DNA from: Plectrocnemia conspersa | Lineage: Eukaryota; Arthropoda; Insecta; Trichoptera; Polycentropodidae | Assembly: GCA_009617715.1 (NCBI GenBank) | Contig: VTFK01000092.1 | Coordinates: 1,116,001 to 1,180,000, forward strand | DNA length: 64,000 nt | Reading direction: 5' to 3' | Shown here: piece after piece, positions 15,501-33,683 of the stretch | Numbering within the stretch: the first letter of the stretch is position 1 | How the letters are laid out: the number at the start of each line of letters is the position of its first letter | Translations under genes and position numbers: made by a program | Notes under the pieces: generated by a model | What the model saw: only the letters and a program-made list of their open reading frames with translations | The model's database searches: none | Told to the model about the DNA's origin: nothing

Positions 15501-16464
15501 AAAACAACAATACCATATTGATCTTCTTAAAACCCTCAATATGGAAGAGGACGAATTGATACAATTCTTGAGTTTGTTAAAAGATGCTAAAATTGAATTT
15601 GTTTAACACAATCAACGACCGCTAGTAAGTAATAAGATACCAGACTAAAATCAATGGTTTTTTTTAATTAAAAACTACCTAGCTGGTATTTTTGCGGTCA
15701 GAATTATTTATTTTATTTGGCAATAGTAAGACTGGTCGATCTGGCATTCGCATGTCAGCAGTTCATTATCAATGTGTCATATGGTTGGGCTCGCAACATT
15801 GTCAGAACGAAGCGTGCACTCAGCAGCTGCTCTGTCGTTATTCCAGCTTATTTAATTTGCGATAGAGATTATTGATTAATGTAATATATTATATAATAGG
15901 TTTGAGGATATCGAATGGAAGAAATCGTCAACTCACGGCAAATATAGTATTCTGCAGACCGAACGGCACCGGCGTCAACCTCGCCAGGAGGACTATTCGG
16001 AAGGCGTGGGGCCCGGATATGACTCTGAGCAGCGCTTTGGCGGCGTCGGAACGCAGCAGGTTGCCCAGCGGAAATCTGCGAGCGACGAACCTGAGGACGG
16101 CGTGGGCGAAAGCGGCCCCCGCGTTCGCCGCCGCCACCACCGTCGCCAGACCTCTGAACGGCCCGAGCAGATAGCCGGCCGTCACCAACAGCAGCAGGTA
16201 ACCGATCGCCACGGGGAAGCTGACGAGCGTGAACAGCAACAGGAAAACCAGGAACACCAGCCAAGGCTCCTGCGCCTCGACCCAGCGGAGCGCCACCTGG
16301 AGCTTGTCCCTCAGCGAGTACGCCGCGGCCGCCAAGAGAACCAGCAGAACCAGCGCCACCAGCGCGTGCGCTAACGCGTGAACGATCGACGCGCCGGACC
16401 AGCGGCGGCGGCGCCCGAGGACTTCAGCGCCGCCCGAGACGCCGCCCTCCAGCACCGCCTCCAT
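12570..16464 (-). CDS. TMEM64: TMEM64-like DedA/VTT-family membrane protein
   Basis: Integral membrane protein of 273 aa in three exons: 16464-15937, 12935-12780 and 12707-12570; all junctions are in phase. After a short soluble N-terminus come hydrophobic segments near residues 30-50 and 65-90. These are followed by the VTT/SNARE-associated core (GYLLGPFRGLATVVAAANAG, then FGLQNTIFA in exon 1). Exon 2 holds the family signature YLGSTLRSMHDVL, and exon 3 begins with a final membrane segment (ITIGISLMIWVIQKAKKEL) and ends in a Ser/Ala-rich tail. Vertebrate TMEM64 is linked to endomembrane calcium handling; related DedA proteins move phospholipids. Exon 1 is strikingly GC-rich compared with everything around it, which fits a CpG-rich promoter and first exon. 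The 3 kb first intron contains a foldback element. The 3' UTR just past the stop has a small stem, TCGGGC/GCCCGA. Confidence 0.9.
13937..14726. mobile_element. Foldback element C with subterminal GGTCAGAATA repeats
   Basis: The left part is built of imperfect units such as GGTCAGAATATGATCAGCC and ATGGTTAGAATTTTAATA. The right part carries the same units inverted (ATTCTGACCGTATACTATTT, TATTCTAACCGTTTGATATT). The centre is more GC-rich and holds TTGGTTGGGCTAGCAACATT on one side and AAACGCTCGCTCCCACC on the other. Fragments of the family recur at 15.8, 24.1-24.3 and 42.5 kb. No transposase is present; the open frame at 14225-14440 has no recognisable product. Located in TMEM64 intron 1. Confidence 0.65.
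15768..15850 (+). repeat. Fragment of element C
   Basis: ATGGTTGGGCTCGCAACATT and GTCGTTATTCC match the central part of element C at 14.2 kb in the same orientation. It is a short remnant without the subterminal repeats. Confidence 0.55.
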
Positions 16465-16699
16465 CCAACTGAACGTTTACCATGTCAACATACGGCTAGC
16501 CGCTAGTGCGCACGTCATCCGTCACCCGTATGAGCGCTACTCCCGTTAATAGCGACTAGCGTGGCGCTAACTTTGTTCCGTAAAACAAAAGTTTATACAA
16601 TAACAATAATATTATATATCTTTAATAAAAATTAATTTGCTAATTATGGAAATTTACGAATACATTTTCTTATGGAGGACGTCTGTTCTAATCTGAAAT

Positions 16700-17105
16700 A
16701 ATAACAAATAGGCATTAAAGAAATGCATAGATTAAGTAACGTTTTATTTGTGGTGTGTTAATGTAGCAAACGACCCATGATGAACAACATTGGGTGTGGT
16801 CTGGAATAGTTTTGTATGTTTTGAAATAATGTTTAATTTCAGTTTATTATAATAATATAGAGTACAATTTAAATGACCAATATATAAAATAAAATATTGG
16901 ATATTTTTAAAATACATATGAATTAAGAAAATTTTAAATTTTCTGTCTGGATTTGCACGTGCGATATGAAATATGTTTTTTGCTTCGGTCGAGCTAATTA
17001 TTTATAATAATATTTAACCAATAATTATATAACGAATAAAATAATAAATATAAGCTATAAAAAACGCACTTTCGATAGCTTACAAACTGTTCTGTATTAT
17101 CTTAT
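16700..17105 (+). repeat. Single-arm copy of repeat E
   Basis: Runs from ATGCATAGATTAAGTAACG to TTTGCTTCGGTCGAGCTAAT and beyond to ATAGCTTACAAACTGTTCTG. The same order of motifs is found in both arms of the inverted structure at 41.9-43.1 kb. It lies between the divergent TMEM64 and TGS1 genes. No coding sequence was seen. Confidence 0.6.
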
Positions 17106-17739
17106 AATTAGTTAATGGGTGGGGTTGATTTATTAGGTTCAATGTTAGTTATTATAGAATACAAATGAAGAACACTCTTGGATTTTAAACAATTGATTGC
17201 AGAATCATTGACAAGACAATAGCATTAAATTTTACTCCATTGACTCATGGACGTCCAAGAAACGATGAAAATGTACCGTTTTTTAAAAGAAATTGTAGCA
17301 AATAGGGTTAAACATTTACCGGGGTTGACAAAATTTAGATCAAAAACCTTTAATTGCAGTGGGAAATGGTTTTAAATAAAATGTAGTAGATGTAAAGGGT
17401 GTCTCTGCATAAACAAAGATATAAATTGTTTATGACATATCTTTTGTTTTTACATTTATTTTTCGCTTTTATGCCACTTACGGCTCGAAAAATATTATAG
17501 ATACTAATGCTTGCAGTGCCATATAAGGCTTAATTTAATTTTTGTTGATAAAATTTCAAATTAGAATCAAACAATGCGATAAAAATTAATTAATATCATA
17601 AAATATTTAAATATGTATATTTATATTTTATTAAATTGATTTGAGTTTATTTTTGTTTTTTTCTCGGTCCGTAATGGACGCTCGATATATTCGGAGTGTG
17701 GCAACACACACTCAGCTGTCAGCTGGCGACGACGGCGGC

Positions 17740-24933
<7,194 letters not shown>

Positions 24934-25042
24934 TTTATGTCAATTGTGATATTATTTTTTAATGCGTTTTTAAAAGTCTATTTGAGTGTCATGAGTGAAT
25001 TTGTAATGTGATTTAATGTTCATAATTTACTTTATAAATAAA

Positions 25043-26399
25043 CTCGAAATAATCGTTCAGTGGTCAGTGGACATACGTACGATATTATGTATTAATTGAA
25101 TAAATCGGATTACGTGTGTAGATTATGCCTACTAAAGCAATAATTAACAGTATTGTACTGCAATTGCTGAATATAATATATTTAGGAGTGTCAGAAGGAA
25201 ATACATTTCTCTCCAAATTGTACAAGTAAACTCGCATTCTAAAATATCTTATTTTTACTTCAATACGATTTCAGTTTCTACTGAAAATAGAGACCAGAAT
25301 TTTCTTACACTTTCAATGTTGCTCAAATATTTTTAACTTTCTACAATATATAGCCAAACACTGCATATTTCATTGCACTAAGATCTTTTGATACTCCAAA
25401 TATAAAATTTGTTAATTTTACAATGCGCCTTTCACTAAAATGTGTGCTGAAAAAGTTTAATATAGAAAATTTACAATATGAATATTGTAATTCCATTATG
25501 TAAGACATCAAGAATATTAATATAAAAATATGTATGTATAGAATTGTAATCGCTGGAAATTTACATCCAGTTTTTTTACTTTGTTAAACTTATTTTTTAT
25601 TTTATATTTTTGACTATTATTTTCTGTTACGAGGGAAAGTTATAAAAACATTTATTTTATAAAGTACAGTATTATTACCAAATGGTTACTCTTTAACGTG
25701 TCATCTTCAAAAAATCTTTTTAAATGAAAAAAATAGAATCAAGGCGGAGGTATGCGGGGAATGCTCATAGACTTTCATTATCATACAAAATCAGCACAAC
25801 AGTTCTTTTGAATGTTGCAATAGGATTCGAACATAATGGTGGAATATTTTTCACAATTTATCCAGAAATATCGCACAATGTTGCTCTCTGATGCTACATA
25901 CTCGTTAAGAGGTGACGCCATCTTGCAACAGCTGTTTGTCTCTATAACCATTTGTTATAATCTTTAATTTGCTATTTAACTGTAATTTACTGACTTTCCA
26001 TCGTATAAAAATATTTTTGTACAATTATATAATTGCATTAACTCAATCACTTTTAGAACTCTGAATTTCTATTTAACGTGTTTTTTCCACTTTTGTCGCA
26101 CAAGACGTAGAGTACATATTTTTAAACTTGTTTACATTTTATCGTGAACGTGGAAATTTTGTAACTTCATTAACATATATACTTATTGATAAAAAATATA
26201 TAATCACTATAATATGAATTTTTCCTGCGATCGCTTGATCGAGTTTCGAAATTTTTAATGTTTCTTAGAAATGCAATCGGTGAAAGTTAAAATAAATACG
26301 TAAACGCTGTAAAAAATCATAATCAAAAAATAAAGAGATGTTTTAAAAAATGTTATTTTACTTAAATAAAACCTTACATATACATTTATAATAAATATT
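25043..26399. other. Spacer between convergent TGS1 and SNRPF
   Basis: AT-rich DNA after the TGS1 polyadenylation signal. It presumably contains the 3' ends of both transcripts. A patch at 25740-25930 is somewhat less AT-rich. No gene or mobile element could be supported. Confidence 0.5.
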
Positions 26400-26731
26400 T
26401 TAATCCTTCATTTCACCCTCTTCGTCCTCGTCTTCGGCTCCTCTTATGTACAAAACGTTATTACACCTTATCAGGACTTCGCCGAGATTACCTGAATAGA
26501 AAGCAAAATTAGAATACATCCAAAAGTCAATTAGTAGATATTACAAGAAAACTAACCCGTGCAAGCTCCACTGATGTGTTCCTCGGTGTTCGCTAATTGA
26601 AGATTCATATAGCCGTCCACTGACACCAGATAACCTTTGTATTCATGCCCCCATTTCAATTTGACGAGCACCGCTTTGCCGGTTAATCCGTTGAGGAAAG
26701 GTTTGGGGTTGATTGGCATAGCAGTCGACAT
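26400..26731 (-). CDS. SNRPF: Small nuclear ribonucleoprotein F (SmF)
   Basis: One of the seven Sm-ring proteins that assemble on the uridine-rich site of U1, U2, U4 and U5 snRNAs. Two exons, 26731-26557 and 26491-26400, encode 88 aa, close to the family length of about 86. The Sm1 motif is seen in [20 protein letters not shown] and [16 protein letters not shown]. The Sm2 motif is split by the intron and ends [14 protein letters not shown]. The C-terminus is acidic ([12 protein letters not shown]), as in animal SmF. I chose the ATG giving [16 protein letters not shown] because it matches the family N-terminus; the in-frame codons farther upstream are AT-rich UTR. The gene lies tail to tail with TGS1. 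Confidence 0.96.
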
Positions 26732-27011
26732 CTTGATTTGATTGTTTTCGATCTTTATAATAGCAAACGTTTTTTTGAGGTTAGAATACGTTTTCGAGTA
26801 CAAAAAAGCACATAAACACAATAAATTATCAATATAATATAATAAGGTTTTTTTTAACTAATAATCTGCACTTATATAAGAGCAAATAACAAAAGTATAC
26901 CTTCGAATAGGATAAAACCGGCAAACGATCCGCACACTCAACTCAACGCCAAAAACTTGCGCGTCGTTCTCGTCTGTCAAAAGCAAGGCGCTAATAAACG
27001 CTATTTTTAGC

Positions 27012-27048
27012 GCTTTAGCGTCAACCTCCAAGGGGTGGACGCTAAAGC
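27012..27048. repeat. Hairpin upstream of SNRPF
   Basis: GCTTTAGCGTC and GACGCTAAAGC form a perfect 11-bp stem around 15 nt that can pair further (CCTCC with GGGG). It lies in a GC-richer patch (26920-27070) about 300 bp upstream of the SmF start codon, so it is either a promoter-region structure or an old element. The open minus-strand frame across this patch has no recognisable product. Confidence 0.45.
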
Positions 27049-27408
27049 CAGAAAACAACGAGGCGGATGCTCTAGAAATAATACGACTGATGAGTACCGT
27101 CCTACTGTCTTTCAATTATTATATATTTCCTCAATTACTCTTTGTTTATACTAAAAATATAATTCGATACACGTGTAAATAAAAATATAAAATTTAATTA
27201 TATGTTCATAATAAATTATTTGGTGCTATGTTAAATTAATATTAAATAAAATAATATTAAGTTATTGCACCTGACCATAATGTTTTTTTTAATGTTACCT
27301 AATTTTGGGTAATTTTAAAACAATACTAACTATAATAATAAAAATTAGAATTAACTCTAATCAAATAAAAAAAATAACTAGTAGGAAATTACAAACAAAC
27401 GTATTAAT

Positions 27409-29035
27409 ATTTTGATTTAGTATGGTATATTTCGAAACACGGCTTCAAGCAGAGACCAACTTTATAGTTTGGACACCAATAACGATTCTCCTTTCGAATA
27501 TGTTTTCCTGAGTTATCTTGCTTGGGACAGCATACCACAAATCTTTTTGTATGTCTAGTTTTATTCTCAGTGATTGGAATCGACTTCAAAAAGTGACGTT
27601 ATGTCAATCGCATTGGGTTAGGGGTTCTACTAGGGCGTCCGCCTTTAGAAAATAAATTTGTTGAATGGCAATTTTCTACGGGTTTTATTCTAAATTCCAG
27701 ATGTGTCATAGAGCCCCAGTTTTTGTATACAGCACAAAACATTTCCAAAGAGCCTGTTCTGTACGACGAAAAATATTTTTTTGTAGTATTTCTTCCCCCA
27801 ATTTCTAGGAAGTGGGTAGTTGGAAAGATGTTGATCGACTCGATCAACACCTCCCATTGAAAAATTATAATTAATGGCCACTTGGTTCTCGCTAGCTTTT
27901 TATTTTTTTTCTATTTCCATAGTATTTGCTCCATAGATAGTAGAAAGAAAGTACACATCGCGCTTGTCTTTCCATCTCATTAGCATTACTTTTTGTTTCC
28001 TATATGACCTAATGAACTTTTAGGGATTTTTTTTATTTCCCTGGGCAAGCCTCTTCTATTTGATCTCATAGTTCCAAAAGTTTCAGTATGACACGAAGTA
28101 AGAAAATCCGCCAATTCAACAGAACTATAAAAATTGTTAATTGTTAGATAGTATCCTTTATTTAGTATGGGTTTCATCAAACACATTACAATTTATGAAG
28201 AAATAGGTAGATTTGGAAATTCATGGTCAATAATTGTTATTTTACCGGTATAAATTAGAGAAGTCCAAATATACCCCAATTTTGATTTACAAAGAATTAA
28301 ACAATTTTATGACAAATCTTGCACATTTTGTTGGAATGTATTGTTTCCAACTCAATAATCCTTTATATAGCATTACACTTTCGGTAATGGTTATAACCCG
28401 TTCAGGCATATACGCCAATTAAATTTTTTTATTGAGGTTTTTCTAAACAGGCCAGATCTTATTTGGTTTTGGATGTGTAGTTCGATTATGTCTCGTTATT
28501 CGTAAAATGTAAATATTTTTTGATAAGCAGGTATCTTTTATATGACATGGTTTTTGCAAAGAATCGAGTGGAAATACAACTTTTCTTCGACCAATACATT
28601 TTTTCTTCTAGCTTTTATGTAAAGCTCATAGCCATTACAATTTATTGTAAAAAAAATGTGCATCTCCGACAGGCTTACGCACCATTGATTGTCTGTGCGC
28701 GAAGGTGCCAATGGTCTTGTTCTCTGATGTTGGATTGAAAACAAATTTGTCTCGTCTATAATTTTCCAACCGATTCATCATCAAAAAAATAATCGAAGAA
28801 CTGTAAAGGCATTGTACAAATGATGACGAAGAATTTCCAATAAATTCAAACGGAGCTAAAGGTGGTGATATATCTGTACGGATATTGATTTCCGTCCATT
28901 CGTCTAATTCTAAGTGATTCACTTGATGTTCATTTCGAAATTTCTTTTCCAATCCTGAACTTGGAACCATAGTAGACGATCCATTATCTCAATTATCTAA
29001 GTTCAAGTCCTCCAATTCACTGTCACTCTCCATTA
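27409..29035 (-). pseudogene. Dead piggyBac-type transposase
   Basis: The order of piggyBac motifs is preserved on the minus strand, but in several frames with stops. It starts MESDSELEDLNLDN (29033), then an N-terminal block with LENYRRDKF. Next come ESVMLYKGLLSWKQYIPTK, NKGYYLTINNFYSSVELAD and GTMRSNRRGLPREIK. These are followed by RWKDKRDVYFLSTI, YNFSMGGVDRVDQHLSNY and the C-terminal Cys-rich domain ending CLKPCFEIYHTKSKY. The first catalytic Asp appears as Thr (ITITES), the second as Asn (TINNFYS), and one zinc ligand is Tyr (CPNY). It is therefore inactive on three counts besides its frameshifts. Clear terminal repeats and TTAA duplications were not found. It sits just upstream of the SmF promoter region. 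Confidence 0.85.
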
Positions 29036-29569
29036 TAAAGGGAACTTGAATATCAAGGGATTATATAATATTAAAATCGATATACATACATATATAAATA
29101 AAAATCAATATAAACTAAACAAAAAAAATTGAAATTTTTTAAGTTTTTGAAATATGTATAATGCTCACATTTTTTTATTGTCTTACAATAATATAAAGAA
29201 GAGAAAACATGTGTAAATCTGTACCTAGCGTCAAGTAGCAACTGGCGTACGCGTTTTGTTTATCGTATACAAAATACTAAATAAAATTCAATATACAAAA
29301 ATTTCGTGAAAAATTGCACTTTTTTACAAATTTTTGAAGAATAATGCTTACTAAATATTTCATGTTTTTCAATACGATAAAATCTATGAAATTATATGCG
29401 TAACTCTCTACGAGTGGCAAGTGGCGACCGCATCTCATTTGTATATCGTATTTAATGCAGTTTAAAATAGGCGAGCAACGCTTGGCTTGGTGTGATACGA
29501 CACATGCGCCGCAGGCGAAAACTGTTCGTTCAAAAGCAAGAAGTGATTAAGTGAATTGTTATGAGTTTG

Positions 29570-29712
29570 CATATGTAATGAAAGTTACCTTTTTAGTTTC
29601 AATGCTCTTCAATATTTTACACATTCGAAGTCATCAAGATGTGTTTTTATATGTTGTGAAACATTGAGTTGATACTTAAATGGTTTCCACGATATTCTCT
29701 TCATCTTATTCA
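29570..29712 (-). pseudogene. Decayed finger remnants after Z2
   Basis: Past the Z2 stop the minus strand still reads finger-like pieces (QHIKTH, FECVKY and LSLHMQTH) broken by stops. The ancestral last exon was therefore longer. Z3 and Z4 have the same kind of decayed tail. Confidence 0.6.
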
Positions 29713-29715
29713 GTC

Positions 29716-31352
29716 TCAAATATCGCTATGACTTTGTATATGTTTTGAAAGATAGCTTTTACATTTAAATGCTTTTCCACATTTTTCACATTCAAAGATA
29801 CAAACATCACTATGAGTTTGCATATGTTTTGAAAGATATCTTTTACCTTTAATTGCTTTTCCACATTTTTCACATTCGACATAAACATCGCTATGAGTTT
29901 GCATATGGGATAAAAGAAACCTTTTACATTTAAATGCTTTTCCACATTTTTCACATTTAAAGATATCAACATTGCTATGAGTTTGCACGTGTTGTATAAG
30001 GGACTGTTTATATTTGAATGCTTTTCCACATGTTTTACATTCAAAGTCACGAACATGGCTATGTATTTTTATATGTTGAGAGAGATACAATCGACGTTTG
30101 AATGCTTTTCCACATTTTTCACATTCAAATCCAAAAACATTGCTATGAATTTTCATATGTTGTGAAAGTTGTCTTTTACCTTTAGATACTTTTCCACATT
30201 TTTCACATTCGACATGAACATCGTTATGAGTTTGCATATGGGGTAAAAGAAACCTTTTGCATCTAAATACTTTTCCACATTTATCACATTCAAAGACACG
30301 AACATCGCTATGGGTTTGCATATGATTCGAAAGGTTTCTTTTACCTTTAATTGTTTTTCCACATTTTTCACATTCGACATGAACATCGCTATGAGTTTTC
30401 ATATGGGATAAAAGAAACTTTTTACATTTAAATGCTTTTCCACATTTTTCACACTTAAATATATCAACATCGCTATGAGTTTGCATATGGTTTATAAGAG
30501 ACTGTTTATATTTTAATGTTTTTCCACATTTTTCACATTCAAAGTCTCGAACATCCATGTGATTTTTTATATGCTCTGATAATGTTCTTTTATGTTTGTA
30601 TACTTTTCCACATTTTTCTCCTTCAATATCACGATTGTTACTATGATTAAACAAATGTTTGAAACTTTTGTTAGAATTTAATGTTTTTCCATATATGTCA
30701 CACTCATATTTATGAGAGTCATAATGTTGAAATCTAGTAGATTTTTCTTTTACCGGTTCCTAAAATTTAAATTGTATTGATTAGATGAGTTGTAAATATG
30801 TAAGTAAATAAAAAATATCTTTAGGAATATTACTTTGGTGTTGTTGCTAATTTGATAAGATTTATCCACACTGATAGTATTCGCTTTAAGTACATCCTTA
30901 ACATCGTGCATTTCTAAAGTGAAATAATTGTTGAAATATATTGAAATGAAATGTCACTTAATACTGTTTAATGTCTAACCTGTTTCGAACATGTCGTCTA
31001 CGAATGCAACTTTCGCCATTATCGTATTCGCGTTTTACATTTAACAACTTGAAAAGAAAAACATAATTTAATATCACATGCTTTAATTAGTGTCACAAAT
31101 GAAGGTTCATTACCTGGACTTGGTATTGTATCATATTAATAGATGCAAATGTATCTTCGTCGTTTTCTATGGCAGCTTCTATAAAAATGAAGTATTAAAA
31201 TCACATTTAGCAAAGACAATACCGTTTGTTTTTAACTGCCATTTTTAACATAAATAAATTTTATGAAGTAGTCTGTCATGTAAACATTTTAGTGATTCCT
31301 TGAGATTTAAAAATATATTAAAATGGATTATACCGGTTTTGATAAACGCCAT
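29716..31352 (-). pseudogene. C2H2 zinc-finger gene Z2, probably a pseudogene
   Basis: Same five-exon plan as Z1: 31352-31334 (19 nt), 31178-31114, 31047-30980, 30913-30834 and 30759-29716. Exon 3 has 68 nt instead of the 67 nt of Z3 and Z4, because one extra base lies in the GGCGAAAGTTGC stretch near 31010-31013. This throws the frame before the fingers. The last exon is open and encodes 12 finger units. The first lacks its second Cys (YECDIYGK) and the second lacks its first Cys (IEGEKCGK), leaving ten intact. Linkers are of the THSDV type. An alternative is that translation starts at an ATG inside the last exon and yields a fingers-only protein. Without the extra base the product would be 424 aa. 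Confidence 0.8.
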
Positions 31353-31428
31353 TGTAAGTAGGCTTGAAGTTGTCATTCGTCGCTAGAATGACAAAATCAG
31401 TGTTGTTAAAACTAATATTTGGTTTAAA

Positions 31429-31460
31429 TAGAACACATTTCTGGGCATGATCGAAAAATA
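31429..31460 (-). promoter_or_regulatory. Conserved upstream box of Z2
   Basis: Counterpart of the Z1 box. The plus strand reads TAGAACACATTTCTGGGCAT, then GATCGAAAAATA. It differs from the Z3 and Z4 versions at a few positions. Confidence 0.55.
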
Positions 31461-32180
31461 TGGGATTAACTAATCAATAATCAAATGTTTGAAATGGTAA
31501 TTTTCCAATATAATTAAAAGGAAGAAAAATAATAAGAAATTTAAAATATAGGATCAAAAGATAATTTATTTAATAACATGTTTACGGAAAAATCTGGAAA
31601 CGTTATAAACGTGCCCTTCTGCAATAGGACGGAACTGAAGGGACAACTTGCACAGACGGTCGCCTGGAGCGCCAGCTTTAGATTTCGCTTAAAAACTTAA
31701 ATAAATATGTAACATTTCCTTCTAATAATTTCGAGCAATGTTGCTAAAAAATTTGAATGTGCTTGTCGTTACCTGCCCATGATCAGAGACTACTGAGAAT
31801 AAGAGATGACTTAAAATTATTTTGTAAAGTTGTTGGATGACTTGAAAATAACATTTATTTATTTAAACACATAAATTCAACACAAGTACTTGTAAATTAC
31901 TAATAAATTATTTTCGAAAAAATTATAACTTACCGTCCGTGTTTCGTGCTAATCGCTCTTGGACCTCCAGTTAAAGCTGTCTATTCGGCAAGTTGTGCTG
32001 TTCATTTGCCGATTTATTTATTTTCAGCAATTAAATTGCAATTATTATTAAATGATGACCTCAACTATAAATAATTAAAGCGATTTTTATGAATATTCCG
32101 ATTTTAAATCACTCGTTTTTACATGTGTATATAATACACAGCACAGTAACGCGCGGATTTATTTATATTAGGTTGCTAGT
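31461..32180. other. Spacer between Z2 and repeat A copy 5
   Basis: AT-rich DNA with a modestly GC-rich patch near 31610-31690 and the motif ACACAGCACAGTAACGCGCG near 32140, which recurs near 36970 in the duplicated unit. No gene seen. Confidence 0.45.
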
Positions 32181-32414
32181 TTGACGACGGGTGGCAATTA
32201 GACACAGATTGAGCCGCTGCAGTAATATTTTTATAGACGATTTATAGTTACATGTTATTATGTGTGTGAGCGGACGTTGCGCGAGGCTCACACTGGTATG
32301 CGAGCCCGCCAGGGCTGCCACGAGAAGTGTCCGTTACGCCAGTGTTACCAGAGTTTCGCCAAGTTTTGGGCATAACTAACCTAAATAAATACATATAAAT
32401 AGGCCCTCTACACC
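32181..32414 (+). repeat. Dispersed repeat A, copy 5 (full)
   Basis: The best preserved copy. It starts GGCAATTAGACACAGATTGA, then GCCGCTGCAG, a GC-rich interior with GCGAGGCTCACACTGGTATG, then GTGTCCGTTACGCCAGTGTT and TAACCTAAATAAATAC, and ends at GGCCCTCTACACC. Lies between Z2 and Z3. Confidence 0.7.
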
Positions 32415-32974
32415 AGTGGTTCTCATGTGCGGCCCCAACAAACATTTCAATAAAAAACGTATCATAGTAAATATTGGAAGAGAGAACTGTTCAACAATTT
32501 CCATTTTAATTACTTTTAAATAAATAAAAATCAATATGCTTAAATGTTGTCTTTAATTGAATATATACTTATAAGTTGATTCATTTTTATGTAAATACAA
32601 AAGCTATTTTTACCACATCCCAAAATCCATATTTGGTGCAGCCACAAGGCATTTCCATAGGACCTTTGATGTCTGTAATGCGGCCACAGCCAAATTTTAA
32701 GTGAGAATCACTGCTCTACACCAATAAAATCGTATGTCAAATTTTTTTTATATAATCATTTTACAATCCTTATTTTCTAAAAATTAAATTTGGTTTTATT
32801 ATTGATTTACCATAACAGGCTATGGGCTTGTTTGGATGCTATCAAAATATCATGCTGAGGATGAGATCATTGAAAACCGAGACTTTTACGGTTGATAACA
32901 ACCAAGGTTTTATTTGTATCATAACTTGCACAATAGTAATGCAATTATGGTTACTGTTTGATATTTTGGCGGAC

Positions 32975-33095
32975 GGGTGGTGATTGGTGGTAATTAGACA
33001 CAGATTAGACGCTGCAGTAGTATTTTATTAAAAATATTATATGTTAAATGATATAATCGATCGGCAAACAAGGCCTCTCCAGCCGTCGTAGTCCA
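32975..33095 (+). repeat. Dispersed repeat A, partial copy 6
   Basis: Starts GGTGGTAATTAGACACAGAT, then CGCTGCAGTAGTATTTTATT, and fades after AACAAGGCCTCTCC. Its twin in the duplicated unit is at 37320. Confidence 0.6.
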
Positions 33096-33139
33096 CCTAA
33101 GATTGTAGCCATATCTGTGAGTAGTTTCTCAGTTAGTTT

Positions 33140-33683
33140 TTAAATTTGAATGCTTTTCCACAATTTTTACATCCAGTCACGAATATCGCTGATACCCCAT
33201 GTCTTGTAAAGTAGTAATATCCAATTATTTACAAGGACTAACAGATAAACAGGATACCAATTATTCACTTTGAAAAGCCACTAAATACCTGAAAAGACAA
33301 ATCGCTTGTGTACCTCCAATTCGAATAGTTCATAATTTATGAGCGAAAAGCTATAATGAAAAGGCAGTAGTACACGCAGATTAATTAGAAAGCGTATTTT
33401 ATCAACCGATATCATTACTTTTGATAATTTTAAAATTAATTCATAAAAAAAATCCACTTTAAACACATGCAAAATCACTATGAGATTTCATATGGTATGA
33501 AAGTTAGCTAAAGTTTTAAGTGCATTAATATGAGTTTGCATATGTTATGAAAGGTACCTTTTTAGTTAAAATGCTTTTCAATATTTTTCACAATCAGTCA
33601 CAAAGATTGATATGCATTTTTATATATTATGAAAGATTAAATTGACATTTAAATACCTTTCCACAATTTTCTCATTTTTCTAT
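33140..33683 (-). pseudogene. Decayed finger tail of Z3
   Basis: Pieces of finger code such as AATGCTTTTCCACAATTTTT (minus-strand CGKAF-type) and TTTGCATATGTTATGAAAGG occur with stops and indels, mixed with about 300 bp of non-finger DNA. The matching tail of Z4 lies at 37510-38048. Confidence 0.6.

Noticed and set aside
15872..16374. Long open plus-strand frames opposite TMEM64 exon 1
   Set aside because: They arise from the GC-rich composition of the minus-strand exon; the minus strand has clear family motifs and the plus strand has none.
26858..27115. 85-codon minus-strand frame upstream of SmF
   Set aside because: No recognisable motif, and it overlaps the likely promoter region; treated as non-coding.
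29977..30165. Plus-strand frames with repeated CFSTFFTFK motifs in Z2 and Z3
   Set aside because: Antisense shadows of the finger repeats, with no independent support.
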